A DNA stretch of 64,000 nt, from the NCBI RefSeq assembly GCF_005502745.1, contig NZ_SCNL01000006.1, positions 1 to 64,000 on the forward strand. The letters run 5' to 3'. This stretch comes from Sphingomonas sp. 3P27F8. Its GTDB lineage: Bacteria; Pseudomonadota; Alphaproteobacteria; Sphingomonadales; Sphingomonadaceae. The position numbers and the translations under genes are program-made. Positions 26,261 through 36,733 of the stretch are shown piece by piece (position 1 is the stretch's first letter; each line of letters begins with the position of its first letter). The notes beneath the pieces were generated by a model that saw only the letters and a program-made list of their open reading frames with translations, did no database searches and was not told the DNA's origin.

Positions 26261-27754
26261 ATGGCGGACTGGTCCACGATCGAGGCATTGCCGAAGGCAC
26301 GGCTGACGCAATTGTTCGCCGATGACGCCGATCGACTGAAACGCTTTTCGCTCGACGTTGCGGGCATGCACTTCGATTTCGCCAAGACGCATCTGACGGC
26401 GGAAATGGTCGCCGCCTTCGAAGCACTGGCGAAATCGAGCGATCTGGCCGGCAGGCGAGAGGCGATGTTCGGCGGCGCGCATGTCAACGTCACGGAGGAT
26501 CGCCCGGTCGAGCACACCGCCGAGCGCGGCGAGGGTAACCCGGAGAGCGTCAATCGTGCGCGGGGCTATCACGCGCGGATGCGGGCGCTGATCGACGCGA
26601 TCGAGGCGGAGGCATTCGGCCCGGTTCGCCATATCCTTCACGTCGGCATCGGCGGATCGGCGCTGGGGCCGCACCTCTTGGTCGATTCGCTGGGGCGCGA
26701 TTCGGATCGCTATGACGTGGCGATCGTCTCGAACGTGGACGGGATGGCGCTGGAGGATGTGTTCGACCGTTTCGATCCGGCGGCGACGCTGCTGGTGGTC
26801 GCTTCCAAGACGTTCACCACCACCGAGACGCTGATGAACGCCGAAAGCGTGATCGGCTGGATGACCGAGCATAATGTCGAGGATCCCTATGGCCGCGTCA
26901 TCGCGCTGACGGCCAGCCCCGACAAGGCGATCGAATGGGGCGTGGACGAAACCCGCGTGCTGCCGTTCGGCGAAGGCGTCGGCGGGCGATATTCGCTGTG
27001 GTCCTCGATCGGCTTCCCGGCGGCGGTGAAGCTGGGCTGGGATCAGTTCGAGGAACTGCTGGAGGGGGCGGCCGAAATGGATCGCCATTTCCGGCTCGCC
27101 GCGCTGCACGAAAACGCCCCCGCCCTCGCCGCCTTCGCGGATCTCTATTACACGCAGGTCCGCCGTGCCGAGACGCGCGCGCCCTTCGCCTATGACGAGC
27201 GGCTGCGGCTGCTTCCGAGCTATCTCCAGCAGCTCGAGATGGAATCGAACGGCAAGGGCGTGACGATGGACGGAAAGCCCGTCGCCGGCCCCACCGCCGC
27301 GATCACCTGGGGCGGGGTCGGCACGGACGCGCAGCATGCGGTGTTCCAGCTGCTGCATCAGGGCACGCATCTCGTGCCGGTCGAATTTCTCTGCGTCATC
27401 GAACCGGGCGATACCTTGCCCGAGGAACATCACCGTCAGTTGCTGCTCAACGCCTTCGCGCAGGGCGCGGCGCTGATGAAGGGCAAGGAGAATCCTGACG
27501 ATCCGGCCCGTGCCTATCCCGGCGACCGGCCCTCCTCCACCGTGTTGCTCGATCAGCTCGACGCGCGCACATTGGGCGCGCTGATCGCATTCTACGAGCA
27601 TCGCGTGTTCGTGAACGGCGTCCTGCTCGGCATCAACTCCTTCGATCAGTTCGGGGTGGAACTGGGCAAGGAGATGGCGAAGGCGGCCGCGAAGGGCGGC
27701 GGGGATTTCGATCCTTCGACCGACGACCTCATCAAGCGTGCCGGGCTGGGCTGA
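26261..27754 (+). CDS. pgi: Glucose-6-phosphate isomerase
   Basis: A 497-residue isomerase. Both family signatures are visible: VGIGGSALGP with ASKTFTTTETL near the N-terminal half, and LLPSYLQQLEMESNGKGV with GINSFDQFGVELGK near the C-terminus. It interconverts glucose-6-phosphate and fructose-6-phosphate in the cytoplasm. The 110-base gap to lepB holds divergent promoters. It is about 95 bases upstream of the glutathione reductase gene. Confidence 0.98.
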   Translation: MADWSTIEALPKARLTQLFADDADRLKRFSLDVAGMHFDFAKTHLTAEMVAAFEALAKSSDLAGRREAMFGGAHVNVTEDRPVEHTAERGEGNPESVNRARGYHARMRALIDAIEAEAFGPVRHILHVGIGGSALGPHLLVDSLGRDSDRYDVAIVSNVDGMALEDVFDRFDPAATLLVVASKTFTTTETLMNAESVIGWMTEHNVEDPYGRVIALTASPDKAIEWGVDETRVLPFGEGVGGRYSLWSSIGFPAAVKLGWDQFEELLEGAAEMDRHFRLAALHENAPALAAFADLYYTQVRRAETRAPFAYDERLRLLPSYLQQLEMESNGKGVTMDGKPVAGPTAAITWGGVGTDAQHAVFQLLHQGTHLVPVEFLCVIEPGDTLPEEHHRQLLLNAFAQGAALMKGKENPDDPARAYPGDRPSSTVLLDQLDARTLGALIAFYEHRVFVNGVLLGINSFDQFGVELGKEMAKAAAKGGGDFDPSTDDLIKRAGLG

Positions 27755-27849
27755 ACGGCCCCGCGCGTCACAGTGATCGGCATTTCCGCCCTTCCGCGCG
27801 GCGCTTCCTCCCCATATTGCGGCGGCAAGCATCGCGCGGAGTGAGATTG

Positions 27850-29199
27850 ATGGCCGATTACGACTATGACCTGTTCACGATCGGCGCCGGCTCCGGCGGA
27901 ACCCGCGCGAGCCGGGTGGCGGCGGCGCATGGCGCGAAGGTTGCGGTGGCGGAGGAATATCGCGTCGGCGGCACCTGCGTCATCCGCGGCTGCGTCCCCA
28001 AGAAGCTGCTCGTCTATGGCGCGCATTTCGCCGAGGATCTGAAGGACGCGCGCCGCTTTGGCTGGCAGGTGCCGTCCGAATGCGCGTTCGACTGGAAGAC
28101 GCTGCAGGCGAATGTGCTGGAGGAGGTGGATCGGATCAACGGCGCCTACACCAGTACGCTCGAATCGAACGGCGCGGAGATCATTCACCAGCGCGCCACC
28201 ATCACCGGCCCGAACGAGGTGACGCTCGCCGACGGCACGAAGAAAACCGCCAGGACGATCCTGATCGCCACCGGCGCGCGGCCGCATGTGCCCGACTGTC
28301 CCGGCCACGAGCACGGCATCACCTCGAACGAGGCGTTCCACCTCGAGGCGATCCCGAAGCGCGTGCTGATCGCGGGCGCGGGCTATATCGCGAACGAGTT
28401 CGCCGGGATCTTCCACCAGCTCGGCGCGCACGTGATCGTCATGAACCGCACCAAGGAAATCCTGCGCGGCTACGATCAGCAGATTCGCGACCGGCTGCTC
28501 CAGATCAGCATGATGAAGGGCATGGAATTCCGCTTCGATGCGAAGTTCGAGAAGATCGTCAAGGGCGAGGACGGCTGCCTCACCGTCCATATGGGCGGCC
28601 ATGAGCCGGTGACCGTGGATTGCGTGATGTTCGCCACCGGGCGCGTGCCGAACGTCGAGGGGCTGGGGCTGGAGAACGTCGGCGTCGCGCTGGACGAGAA
28701 GAACGCGGTGAAGGTGGACGACCACAGCCGCACCACCTGTCCGTCGATCTACGCGGTCGGCGATGTCACCAACCGCATCCAGCTCACGCCCGTCGCGATC
28801 CGCGAGGGGCAGGCGTTCGCCGACAACATGTTCGGCGGCGGGGGCGCGGCGGTGGAATATGACAATGTGCCCAACGCCTGCTTCAGCCACCCGCCGATCG
28901 CCGGGGTCGGGATGACCGAGGCGGACGCGCGGACGAAGCTTGGGTCCGTGAAAGTCTATTCGTCCGATTTCCGGCCGATGAAGAATGTGCTCGCCGGGCG
29001 GGACGAGCGCGCGCTCTACAAGATGATCTGCGATGGCGACACCGGGCGCGTCGTCGGCATCCACATGATCGGGCCGGACGTGGCGGAGATCATCCAGGCG
29101 GCGGCGGTCGCGGTGAAGGCCGGGCTGACGAAGGCGCAGTTCGACGCGACGGTCGCGCTCCATCCCACGATGGCGGAGGAGCTGGTGCTGCTGAAATGA
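27850..29199 (+). CDS. gor: Glutathione-disulfide reductase
   Basis: A 449-residue pyridine nucleotide-disulfide oxidoreductase. FAD site IGAGSGGTRASR is at 11-22, the redox pair C43 and C48 in GTCVIRGCVPKK, the second dinucleotide site AGAGYIANEFAGIF, and the C-terminal HPTMAEE with the acid-base His. It reduces GSSG with NADPH. The ATG at 27850 follows GGAGTGAGATTG. It lies just before lpdA; the two are probably separate units but could share readthrough. Confidence 0.96.
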   Translation: MADYDYDLFTIGAGSGGTRASRVAAAHGAKVAVAEEYRVGGTCVIRGCVPKKLLVYGAHFAEDLKDARRFGWQVPSECAFDWKTLQANVLEEVDRINGAYTSTLESNGAEIIHQRATITGPNEVTLADGTKKTARTILIATGARPHVPDCPGHEHGITSNEAFHLEAIPKRVLIAGAGYIANEFAGIFHQLGAHVIVMNRTKEILRGYDQQIRDRLLQISMMKGMEFRFDAKFEKIVKGEDGCLTVHMGGHEPVTVDCVMFATGRVPNVEGLGLENVGVALDEKNAVKVDDHSRTTCPSIYAVGDVTNRIQLTPVAIREGQAFADNMFGGGGAAVEYDNVPNACFSHPPIAGVGMTEADARTKLGSVKVYSSDFRPMKNVLAGRDERALYKMICDGDTGRVVGIHMIGPDVAEIIQAAAVAVKAGLTKAQFDATVALHPTMAEELVLLK

Positions 29200-29272
29200 C
29201 GCCGCGGGGTTGTCTCATCCCCTCCAGGGGCTATGTCGCATCGCAAAACCCGTAGCGAGAAGCGAGCGAGCG

Positions 29273-30667
29273 ATGGCTGACGAATTCGATTATGACGTGC
29301 TGGTGATCGGCGCTGGCCCCGGCGGCTATGTCGCGGCGATCCGCGCGGCGCAGCTCGGGCTGAAAACGGCATGCGCGGAATCGCGCGAGACGCTGGGCGG
29401 CACCTGCCTCAACGTGGGCTGCATCCCGTCCAAGGCGATGCTGCACGCCAGCGAGTATTTCGATGCGGCCGCCAATGGCGCGATGGCCAAGCTCGGCATC
29501 AAGGTGACGCCGGAGCTTGATCTCGATACGATGCATGCGCAGCGCCGGGATGCCGTGAAGCAGCTTACCGGCGGCATCGAATTCCTGTTCAAGAAGAACA
29601 AGGTCACCTGGCTCAAGGGCCGCGCCGCGTTCGAGGATGCGCACAAGGTGAAGGTCGGCGATCAGACCGTCACCGCGAAGAACATCGTCATCGCCACCGG
29701 CTCGTCGGTCACCCCGCTGCCGGGCGTGACGATCGACCAGAAGGTCGTGGTCGATTCGACCGGGGCGCTCGAGCTGCCCAGGGTGCCCGAGCATATGGTG
29801 GTGATCGGCGGCGGCGTGATCGGGCTGGAGCTTGGCTCGGTCTGGCGGCGGCTGGGCGCGAAGGTGACGTGCGTCGAGTTCCTCGACCAGATCCTGCCCG
29901 GCTTCGACGGCGAGGTGCGCAAGGAAGCCAACAAGATCTTCAGGAAGCAGGGCATCGAGTTCAAGCTCGGCACCAAGGTGACCGGCGTGACCGTCTCCGG
30001 CGACACGGCCACGCTGACGCTGGAGCCCGCCGCCGGTGGCGAGGCGACCACGATCGCGGCGGATTGCGTGCTCGTGTCGATCGGGCGCAAGCCGAACACC
30101 GACGGCCTCGGCCTCGATGCGATCGGCCTCGCCCCCAACCAGCGCGGCCAGATCGAGACCGATCACGATTTCCGCACCAAGGTGGCGGGCGTGTGGGCGA
30201 TCGGCGATGTCATCCCCGGCCCGATGCTCGCCCACAAGGCCGAGGATGAGGGCATCGCCGTGGCCGAGAATATCGCCGGCCAGCACGGTATCGTGAACCA
30301 CGATGTGATCCCCTCGGTCGTCTATACCTGGCCCGAGATCGCGGGTGTTGGCCTGACCGAGGAAGCGGCGAAGGAGCGCGGCGAGGTGAAGGTCGGCAAG
30401 TTCCCGATGATGGCGAACAGCCGCGCCAAGACCAATCACGAGCCGGACGGCTTCGTGAAGATCGTGGCGGACGCCAGGACCGATCGGGTGCTCGGGGTGT
30501 GGTGCATCGCCAGCGTCGCGGGCACGATGATCGCGCAGGCCGCGCAGGCGATGGAATTCGGCGCGACCAGCGAGGATATCGCCTACACCTGCCACGCGCA
30601 TCCGACGCATAGCGAGGCGATCAAGGAAGCGGCGATGGCGGTACGCGGAAAGCCGATTCACATCTGA
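29273..30667 (+). CDS. lpdA: Dihydrolipoyl dehydrogenase (E3)
   Basis: A 464-residue E3 component. FAD site VIGAGPGGYVAA is at 11-22, redox disulfide C45/C50 in GGTCLNVGCIPSK, VIGGGVIGLELGSVWRRLG as the NAD fold, and CHAHPTHSEA at the end with the catalytic His. It re-oxidises lipoyl groups of the pyruvate and 2-oxoglutarate dehydrogenase complexes or the glycine cleavage system; no E1 or E2 gene is adjacent, so the partner complex is not shown. The ATG at 29273 gives MADEFDYDVLV. Confidence 0.96.
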   Translation: MADEFDYDVLVIGAGPGGYVAAIRAAQLGLKTACAESRETLGGTCLNVGCIPSKAMLHASEYFDAAANGAMAKLGIKVTPELDLDTMHAQRRDAVKQLTGGIEFLFKKNKVTWLKGRAAFEDAHKVKVGDQTVTAKNIVIATGSSVTPLPGVTIDQKVVVDSTGALELPRVPEHMVVIGGGVIGLELGSVWRRLGAKVTCVEFLDQILPGFDGEVRKEANKIFRKQGIEFKLGTKVTGVTVSGDTATLTLEPAAGGEATTIAADCVLVSIGRKPNTDGLGLDAIGLAPNQRGQIETDHDFRTKVAGVWAIGDVIPGPMLAHKAEDEGIAVAENIAGQHGIVNHDVIPSVVYTWPEIAGVGLTEEAAKERGEVKVGKFPMMANSRAKTNHEPDGFVKIVADARTDRVLGVWCIASVAGTMIAQAAQAMEFGATSEDIAYTCHAHPTHSEAIKEAAMAVRGKPIHI

Positions 30668-30694
30668 TCGCCAGCGGAGGGTTGTGGGGATCAC

Positions 30695-30723
30695 CCGGCG
30701 GCACATGCTTGTCGTGCCGCCGG
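30695..30723. terminator. Bidirectional terminator hairpin after lpdA
   Basis: CCGGCGGCAC (30695-30704) and GTGCCGCCGG (30714-30723) form a perfect 10-bp stem with a nine-base loop, between lpdA and the convergent lipoprotein gene. There is no long T-tract (CGTTAATG follows). Confidence 0.65.
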
Positions 30724-30769
30724 CGTTAATGTCAGCCCGCGTTACGGCGCACGACGCGTCGTCATCCCG

Positions 30770-31027
30770 CTATTGCGGCTGCGACGGCGGGTAGCCGCTT
30801 TGCTGCGCACACTCCGCCCGCTCGGGATGCTTGCGGCAACGCGCGTCGCGCTTGCGCATCGCGCGCACATAGTTGCGATCGCGCTCGGACGGGCTGGTCG
30901 TGCTCCAGTCCACCACCTTGCCGACTGCCTTCACCGGCGCGGTGGCGACGGTGGTGACGGTGCGGACACAGCCGCCCGCGCCGATCAGTGCGAATGCCGC
31001 CATCATCGCCGCGCCGGTGCGCCTCAT
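30770..31027 (-). CDS. Small lipoprotein coupled to a glycerophosphodiesterase
   Basis: An 85-residue protein with a lipoprotein-like leader (MRRTGAAMMAAFALIGAGGC, Cys20). The mature part is charged (SPSERDRNYVRAMRKRDARC) with three further cysteines and a Pro/Gln tail. I do not recognise a family. The ATG at 31027 overlaps the phosphodiesterase stop as ATGA, so the two are co-translated. It ends 47 bases from the hairpin shared with lpdA. Confidence 0.72.
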   Translation of the reverse strand: MRRTGAAMMAAFALIGAGGCVRTVTTVATAPVKAVGKVVDWSTTSPSERDRNYVRAMRKRDARCRKHPERAECAQQSGYPPSQPQ

Positions 31028-32076
31028 CGTAGGCGCTTCTCCTCCCGCACGCGGTTGCGCGCGGCCACGCCGATCGCCGGGAAATCGGTGAAGAAGCCGT
31101 CCAGTCCGCGATGCAGCGCGGCGGCGATCTCCCCGTCGAGATCGCCATGCCCGCGCGGGTTCAGCCCGTCGCGATACGCCGACGGCAGGAAATAATTCTC
31201 GGCGCGATACGTCCACGGATGAACGCGCAGCCCCGCCGCATGCGCCGCGCGCACCAGCCCGGTTGGCACCTGCCCGTCCCATACCATCGCCTTGTTCGGC
31301 CCGATCCCGAACGCATAGCTGGCGATGTCCCGCATCCCCTCCGGCGTCAGCATCGCCGCATAGCTCGGCGCGGCGCTATCGGCGGGGCCGCCTTCCTTGT
31401 CGACAAGCTGGATCAGCCGGATGCCGGTCAGCTTGTGGATGCGCTTCAGGTTCTCGATCTCGAACGACTGGATGAACACCGGCGCGGCGGCGTCATTCCA
31501 TCCTGCCGCCTGCAACTGGCGCACCAGCCGCTCATCGGTCGGGTGGCCGATCGCGGCGAAATAGGTCGGGTGCTTCGTCTCGGGATAGATGCCCACGTGA
31601 TGCTTTTTCGCCAGCGCGATGATCTCGGCGAGCGTCGGGATATCGTATTTCCCGTCATATTGCCGGTTGTCGGGGCGCAGCAGCGGCAGGCGCTCCTTAG
31701 CGCGCAGCGTCTTCAGCTCGGCGAGCGTGAAATCCTCGACGAACCAGCCGGTCAGCTTCTGCCCGTCGATCGTCTTGGTCGTCTTGCGCGCCGCGAACTC
31801 CGGGTGATCCGCCACGTCGGTGGTTTCGGATATCTCGTTCTCGTGGCGGGCGACGAGCACGTCGTCCTTCGTCGGCACCAGATCGGGCTCGATGAAATCC
31901 GCCCCCTCCTCGATCGCGCGCTCATAGGAGCCGATCGTATGTTCGGGACGCTCGCCACTGGCGCCGCGATGCGCGATGACGATAGGATCGGATAGCGGCG
32001 CGGCCGACTCGGGCATCGGGCGATCCTGCCCGGTTCCGCACGCGGACGCCAGCAACGCCAGCGGGATGAAAGTCAT
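31024..32076 (-). CDS. Glycerophosphodiester phosphodiesterase, exported
   Basis: About 350 residues. The GDPD domain begins IVIAHRGASGERPEHT (catalytic His and Arg), with metal-binding EPDLVPTKDD, and HPWTYRAENYF near the end. It hydrolyses glycerophosphodiesters from phospholipid turnover into glycerol-3-phosphate and an alcohol. The N-terminus ends in LLASAC, a weak lipobox, so it is probably a periplasmic lipoprotein. I used the ATG at 32076; a GTG 12 bases upstream would add an Arg-containing n-region that better fits a signal peptide. Divergent from the aldehyde oxidoreductase operon. Confidence 0.88.
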   Translation of the reverse strand: MTFIPLALLASACGTGQDRPMPESAAPLSDPIVIAHRGASGERPEHTIGSYERAIEEGADFIEPDLVPTKDDVLVARHENEISETTDVADHPEFAARKTTKTIDGQKLTGWFVEDFTLAELKTLRAKERLPLLRPDNRQYDGKYDIPTLAEIIALAKKHHVGIYPETKHPTYFAAIGHPTDERLVRQLQAAGWNDAAAPVFIQSFEIENLKRIHKLTGIRLIQLVDKEGGPADSAAPSYAAMLTPEGMRDIASYAFGIGPNKAMVWDGQVPTGLVRAAHAAGLRVHPWTYRAENYFLPSAYRDGLNPRGHGDLDGEIAAALHRGLDGFFTDFPAIGVAARNRVREEKRLR

Positions 32077-32134
32077 TCGCACGGACACCAACCCAGTCAC
32101 CCGCGTTATCCTGTCTGCCAATGGAGAGCGAGCC

Positions 32135-32650
32135 ATGCACTTTACGATCAACGGAGCGAGATACGAGGCGGACGTCGATATCCGCACCTCGCTGCTCGAT
32201 CTGCTGCGCGAGCATCTCGGGCTTACGGGCAGCAAGAAGGGATGTGACCATGGCCAGTGCGGGGCGTGCACGGTGCTGGTCGACGGGCGGCGGATCAATG
32301 CGTGTCTCACGCTCGCCGTCATGCATCAGGATGATGACATTACGACGATCGAGGGCATTGGCACGATCGACAATCTTCATCCGTTGCAGGCCGCCTTCAT
32401 CCGGCATGATGGCTATCAGTGCGGATATTGCACTCCGGGGCAGATCTGCTCGGCGGTGGGGATGCTCGACGAGGTGGCGCGCGGCTGGCCAAGCCACGTC
32501 TCCGGCGATCTCTCCGGCCCGGTGCTCGACGATGACGAGATATCGGAGCGGATGAGCGGCAATCTGTGCCGCTGTTCGGCCTATCCCAATATCGTCGATG
32601 CGATCCGTGAGGTGCACGCGGCTTCGATCGAAAGGGAGCATGCGGCGTGA
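32135..32650 (+). CDS. Aldehyde oxidoreductase [2Fe-2S] subunit (PaoA-like)
   Basis: A 171-residue protein with two [2Fe-2S] domains: C37/C42/C45 with C57 in the plant-type ferredoxin half, and C96/C99 with C145/C147 in the C-terminal half. It passes electrons between the molybdenum and flavin subunits of a xanthine-oxidase-family enzyme. E. coli PaoA has a twin-arginine leader; here the protein begins [13 protein letters not shown] with none, so the complex should be cytoplasmic. The ATG at 32135 follows GGAGAGCGAGCC. First gene of a five-gene operon. Confidence 0.93.
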   Translation: MHFTINGARYEADVDIRTSLLDLLREHLGLTGSKKGCDHGQCGACTVLVDGRRINACLTLAVMHQDDDITTIEGIGTIDNLHPLQAAFIRHDGYQCGYCTPGQICSAVGMLDEVARGWPSHVSGDLSGPVLDDDEISERMSGNLCRCSAYPNIVDAIREVHAASIEREHAA

Positions 32651-33615
32651 GGACGTTCGACTATGCTCGCGCGGAAAGCCCGGAGCAGGCGGTGGCGGCC
32701 GGCGGCCGCTTCATCGCCGGCGGCACGAACCTCATCGATCTGATGCGGCTGGAGGTGGAAACGCCGGAGCGCCTGATCGATATCAGCCGCCTCGATCTCG
32801 CCAGGATCGAGGATCGCGATGATGGGGGCCTCACGATCGGGGCCTTGGTCACGAACAGCGATCTCGCCGCCGATCCGCGCGTGATCGCGCGGTACGAGGT
32901 GTTGAGCCGCGCGTTGCTGGCCGGCGCCTCCGCCCAGCTTCGCAACAAGGCGACGACCGGCGGCAACCTCCTCCAGCGCACCCGCTGCTATTACTTCTAC
33001 GACACCACCACCCCCTGCAACAAACGCGCACCTGGATCTGGCTGTGACGGGCGCGAGGGCTTCAACCGGATCCATGCCGTTCTGGGCACGAGCGCGGCAT
33101 GCATCGCCACCCACCCCGGCGATATGCCGGTGGCCATGCGCGCGCTGAACGCCGTGATCGTAACGCGGACACCGGGCGGCGAGCGCCGCCGGCTGCCTAT
33201 CGCCGATTTCTATCGCCTTCCCGGCAATACGCCGGAGGTAGAAACTTTGCTGCAACCTGGCGAACTGATCACCCATGTCGACTTGCCGCCACCGGTGGAG
33301 GACGCGAAGCAGTTGTATCGCAAGGTGCGCGATCGCGCCTCTTATGCCTTCGCACTCGTCTCGCTGGCGGCGGTCGTGAAGGTGAGCGATGGCCGGATCG
33401 CGCATGCCGCGCTCGCTTTCGGCGGTGTCGCCCCGTGCCCGTGGCGTGACGCGGCGGTCGAATCCGCGTTGATCGGCAAGCCGCCGACTGCCGAGAATTT
33501 CGTCAACGCAGCCGATGTCTTGCTGAAAGATGCGCGTGGATTTGGCCACAATGATTTCAAGATCCCCCTGGCCCGGCGCGTGCTGATCGCCGCCCTCAGG
33601 GATTTGACAGCATGA
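32647..33615 (+). CDS. Aldehyde oxidoreductase FAD subunit (PaoB-like)
   Basis: A 322-residue FAD-binding subunit of the CO dehydrogenase flavoprotein family: [12 protein letters not shown] and TTGGNLLQ form the FAD site. Cysteines at 114, 124, 133 and 152 match the extra [4Fe-4S] cluster found in PaoB and 4-hydroxybenzoyl-CoA reductase but not in xanthine dehydrogenase. This is the clue that the enzyme is of PaoABC type. The GTG start at 32647 overlaps the previous stop (GTGA). Confidence 0.92.
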   Translation: MRTFDYARAESPEQAVAAGGRFIAGGTNLIDLMRLEVETPERLIDISRLDLARIEDRDDGGLTIGALVTNSDLAADPRVIARYEVLSRALLAGASAQLRNKATTGGNLLQRTRCYYFYDTTTPCNKRAPGSGCDGREGFNRIHAVLGTSAACIATHPGDMPVAMRALNAVIVTRTPGGERRRLPIADFYRLPGNTPEVETLLQPGELITHVDLPPPVEDAKQLYRKVRDRASYAFALVSLAAVVKVSDGRIAHAALAFGGVAPCPWRDAAVESALIGKPPTAENFVNAADVLLKDARGFGHNDFKIPLARRVLIAALRDLTA

Positions 33616-35810
33616 CCGACTACAGGATGGATGAAGCCCACCCCGGCCTCGCGCTCGATCGCGGGGTGCAGAACATATTGGGCAAGCCGCTAGACCGAAT
33701 TGACGGGCCGGTGAAGGTAACAGGCGGCGCCACCTATGCGCTTGAGCATCAGGTCGATCGCATGGCATGGGGCGTCGCGATCACCGCGCCGATTGGCCGG
33801 GGCAGGATCACAGCGATCGACACGAAGGCAGCAGAGGGGCTGCCCGGCGTAATCGCGATCTACGCCGGCGACGACGCGCTCCCTCGTCAGACGCCGGTAT
33901 TCGGACAGGATCAGGCGCAGCGCTACGACGGTACGATCGACAGCTGGGGCGAGGTGATCGGCCTCGCCGTTGCCGAAAGCCTGGAACAGGCGCGCGCCGC
34001 CGCCCGCGCGGTTGTGGTGTCGAGTTCGCCAGAGCAGGGAGTTTTTCTGACGAAGGATGGCGAGCCAGACGCGTTCGATCCGCCGTCCGGCGCACTTCTG
34101 CCTAACATTGTGAAGGGGGATCTCGACCAGGCGATGCGTGACGCCGCCGTGGCTATCGACGTGGATTATTCCACCCCGCGTCAGGTTCATGCCGCAATGG
34201 AACCGCACGGCGCGATCGCCGAATGGCACGATGACAAGCTGACGATGCGGTGTTCGATGCAGATATTTCGTCAAGCGCGTCCCGTGTTGGCCAAATCGCT
34301 TGGCATCTCGCCCGACGATATTCGCCTGATCTCACCATTCATCGGTGGCGGCTTTGGCGGAAAAAACGTTAGCGCCGATGCAATACTCGCCGCAGTCGCG
34401 GCCAAGCGGCTCGGCCGCCCGGTCAAAGTCGCGCTGGCACGACAACAGATCTTCCATGCCTGCTACGGGCGCTCGGATACCTATCAGCGCATCCGCCTCG
34501 CCGCCGATGCAGACGGCCGTCTGCTCGGCTATGGGCAGGACAGCCTGGTCAGCCAGAAGGTGGGCGCGACATCGTTCGAGCCGGTGCCGCTCGGCGCGGT
34601 GGCGCTTTATGATGGTGAGCATCGCAGCTTTACGACACGCATCGCGCCGGTGAACCTTGTAGCGCACGGCCCAGTCCGCGCGCCTGGCGAAGCGGTCGGG
34701 ATGATCGCGCTGGAATGCGCGATGGATGAACTGGCACGCGAACTTGGCCTTGATCCGATCGAGTTGCGCCGCCGCAACGAGCCGGAGAACGATCCTACTT
34801 CGGGCAAGCCATTCTCCTCGCGTCGGCTGATCGACTGCTTCGATGAAGGCGCGCGCCGCTTTGGCTGGGGCAAGCGCGAGCGGCGGAGCGAAGGCGAATG
34901 GCTCGTCGGCCACGGCGTCGCCACGGCCGCCCGGGTCAATTTCCTTGCCGATTCCAGCGCGAGGGTGACGCTCACGCCGGAAGGGCGCGCGGTGATCGAA
35001 ACGGACATGACGGATCTCGGCACCGGAACGTACACGATCCTCGCTCAGGTCGCGGGCGAGGCTCTTGGCTTGCCGATGGACCACATCGACGTTCGGCTGG
35101 GCGACAGTGAATTTCCCGTTGCGGCAGGCTCGGGCGGGTCGTTCGGCGCTGCTTCCGCGTCCTCATCCGTCGCGCTGGCGTGTGAGGAAATTGCGGAAAA
35201 GCTCGCCAAGGCAATGGGCGCCAAGAGCGAGGACGTGACGCTGAAGGACGGCCATGCCATCGCCGGGAACCGCCGCGTCCCGCATGCCGAGTTGGTCGGC
35301 GACACGCCGATCGCCGCGATCGGGACGATCCACCCCGGCGCCAATAACCGCCGCTTCTCGCAGGCCACTCACGGCGCGCAATTCTGCGAGGCGTGGGTAA
35401 ATGCGGTGACCGGCGAAGTGCGCGTCAAGCGAATGCTCGGCGTCTTTGACTGTGGCCGCATCCTCAATCACAAGACCGCGCGCAGCCAGGGAATTGGCGG
35501 CATGATCTGGGGCCTCGGCTATGCTCTGCACGAGGAGGTGCATATCGATCCACGCACCGGCGCAATCGTCAATCGCGATTTCGGTGAATACCACATCCCC
35601 GCCAACGCCGATGTGCCGCAGATCGAATGCTATTTCGTCGAGGAGATCGATCGGCACGCTAATCCGCTCGGGGCGAAGGGGATCGGCGAGCTTGGCATCT
35701 CGGGCGCGGGCGCGGCGGTAGCCAATGCGGTTTTCGACGCATGCGGCGTTCGCGTTCGTGATTTTCCGATCACACCTGACAAACTCCTGCTGGGGCTTCC
35801 GCCAATCTGA
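33612..35810 (+). CDS. Aldehyde oxidoreductase molybdenum subunit (PaoC-like)
   Basis: A 732-residue molybdopterin-binding subunit. It opens with a [20 protein letters not shown] segment, has the molybdopterin loop [10 protein letters not shown], and ends with [13 protein letters not shown], whose Glu at about 693 is the catalytic base of the xanthine-oxidase family (Glu692 in E. coli PaoC). Aldehydes are oxidised to acids here with water as oxygen source. The cofactor should be the cytosine dinucleotide form, since PaoC uses MCD and a MobA-like gene follows. ATGA overlap with the FAD subunit. Real substrate unknown. Confidence 0.94.
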   Translation: MTDYRMDEAHPGLALDRGVQNILGKPLDRIDGPVKVTGGATYALEHQVDRMAWGVAITAPIGRGRITAIDTKAAEGLPGVIAIYAGDDALPRQTPVFGQDQAQRYDGTIDSWGEVIGLAVAESLEQARAAARAVVVSSSPEQGVFLTKDGEPDAFDPPSGALLPNIVKGDLDQAMRDAAVAIDVDYSTPRQVHAAMEPHGAIAEWHDDKLTMRCSMQIFRQARPVLAKSLGISPDDIRLISPFIGGGFGGKNVSADAILAAVAAKRLGRPVKVALARQQIFHACYGRSDTYQRIRLAADADGRLLGYGQDSLVSQKVGATSFEPVPLGAVALYDGEHRSFTTRIAPVNLVAHGPVRAPGEAVGMIALECAMDELARELGLDPIELRRRNEPENDPTSGKPFSSRRLIDCFDEGARRFGWGKRERRSEGEWLVGHGVATAARVNFLADSSARVTLTPEGRAVIETDMTDLGTGTYTILAQVAGEALGLPMDHIDVRLGDSEFPVAAGSGGSFGAASASSSVALACEEIAEKLAKAMGAKSEDVTLKDGHAIAGNRRVPHAELVGDTPIAAIGTIHPGANNRRFSQATHGAQFCEAWVNAVTGEVRVKRMLGVFDCGRILNHKTARSQGIGGMIWGLGYALHEEVHIDPRTGAIVNRDFGEYHIPANADVPQIECYFVEEIDRHANPLGAKGIGELGISGAGAAVANAVFDACGVRVRDFPITPDKLLLGLPPI

Positions 35811-36733
35811 TGGCCGATAATGATTCCGTAATTGCCGCCGCCGAAGCGTGGAAAGGCGCGCCGATGGCAATCGCTACAGTGGTATCCACCTGGGGCTCCG
35901 CACCGCGCCCGCGCGGGAGCCACATGCTCGTCCATGCTGACGGCCGGTTCGAGGGATCGGTATCCGGCGGCTGCGTCGAGGGTGATATTCTTGATGCCGC
36001 CGCAAGGGTGATCGCCGGCGCGCCGTTCGAACTGAGGCGCTATGGCGTCGCGGATGCGACGGCGTGGGAGGTCGGTTTACCATGTGGTGGCGAGATCGCG
36101 GTGATGGTGCAGCCAGTGTCCGAAGCGGGCTTTCCGCCTGAACTGTTCGAGAGCATCCGCAACGCGCGCGTTGCGGGGCAGCCGCTCGACGTCACGACGA
36201 ACCTTGCCAACGGACGCAGCTGCCCGGGGACGATGACCGGCGGCGACGTTTTCCTCAACCGCTATGATCCGCCACGTCGCCTGCTGATCGTCGGTGCGGT
36301 GCAGATCGCGCAGTCTCTCGTCGGGCTGTCGCGAACACTCGGCATCGAAACGGTCGTGATAGACCCGCGCGGCCGCTTTCTTACCGATGAACGCTTCCCC
36401 GGCACGACATTGGATGATCGGTGGCCTGACGAAGCGATCGCGGCCTATCGCCCAGGCCCGGCAACCGCCGTGGTGACACTCAGCCACGATCCCAAGATTG
36501 ACGATCCAGCGCTGATCGCCGCGCTTGAAGCAGGAGCCGGCTATGTCGGCGCGCTCGGCAGCCGGCGCAGCCATGCCGCCCGGCGCGATCGGCTCGCCGC
36601 AGCGGGTGCAAGCGAAGAGGCACTCGATCGCATCGACGCGCCGGTCGGGCTGGATATCGGCGCGATCGGCCCATCGGAAATCGCGCTTTCCATTGCCGCT
36701 GCGATAATAGGACGTTTCAATGATCGAGGTTGA
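35810..36733 (+). CDS. XdhC/PaoD-type molybdenum cofactor chaperone
   Basis: A 307-residue XdhC-family protein: VVSTWGSAPRPRGSHMLV at the N-terminus, SGGCVEGDIL, and a C-terminal Rossmann part (LLIVGAVQIAQSL, GALGSRRSHAARRDRL). These proteins bind the mature molybdenum cofactor, promote its sulfuration and insert it in the apoenzyme. Its start overlaps the PaoC-like stop (TGATG). The usual GAGH at the Rossmann turn is GAVQ here. Confidence 0.9.
   Translation: MADNDSVIAAAEAWKGAPMAIATVVSTWGSAPRPRGSHMLVHADGRFEGSVSGGCVEGDILDAAARVIAGAPFELRRYGVADATAWEVGLPCGGEIAVMVQPVSEAGFPPELFESIRNARVAGQPLDVTTNLANGRSCPGTMTGGDVFLNRYDPPRRLLIVGAVQIAQSLVGLSRTLGIETVVIDPRGRFLTDERFPGTTLDDRWPDEAIAAYRPGPATAVVTLSHDPKIDDPALIAALEAGAGYVGALGSRRSHAARRDRLAAAGASEEALDRIDAPVGLDIGAIGPSEIALSIAAAIIGRFNDRG

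Noticed and set aside
27646..29163. 505-codon open frame opposite glutathione reductase
   Set aside because: It lies fully antisense to the clear gor gene, has Arg/His-rich low-information sequence, and arises from GC-rich third positions. The same holds for the long frames opposite lpdA, rpsD and the peptidases.
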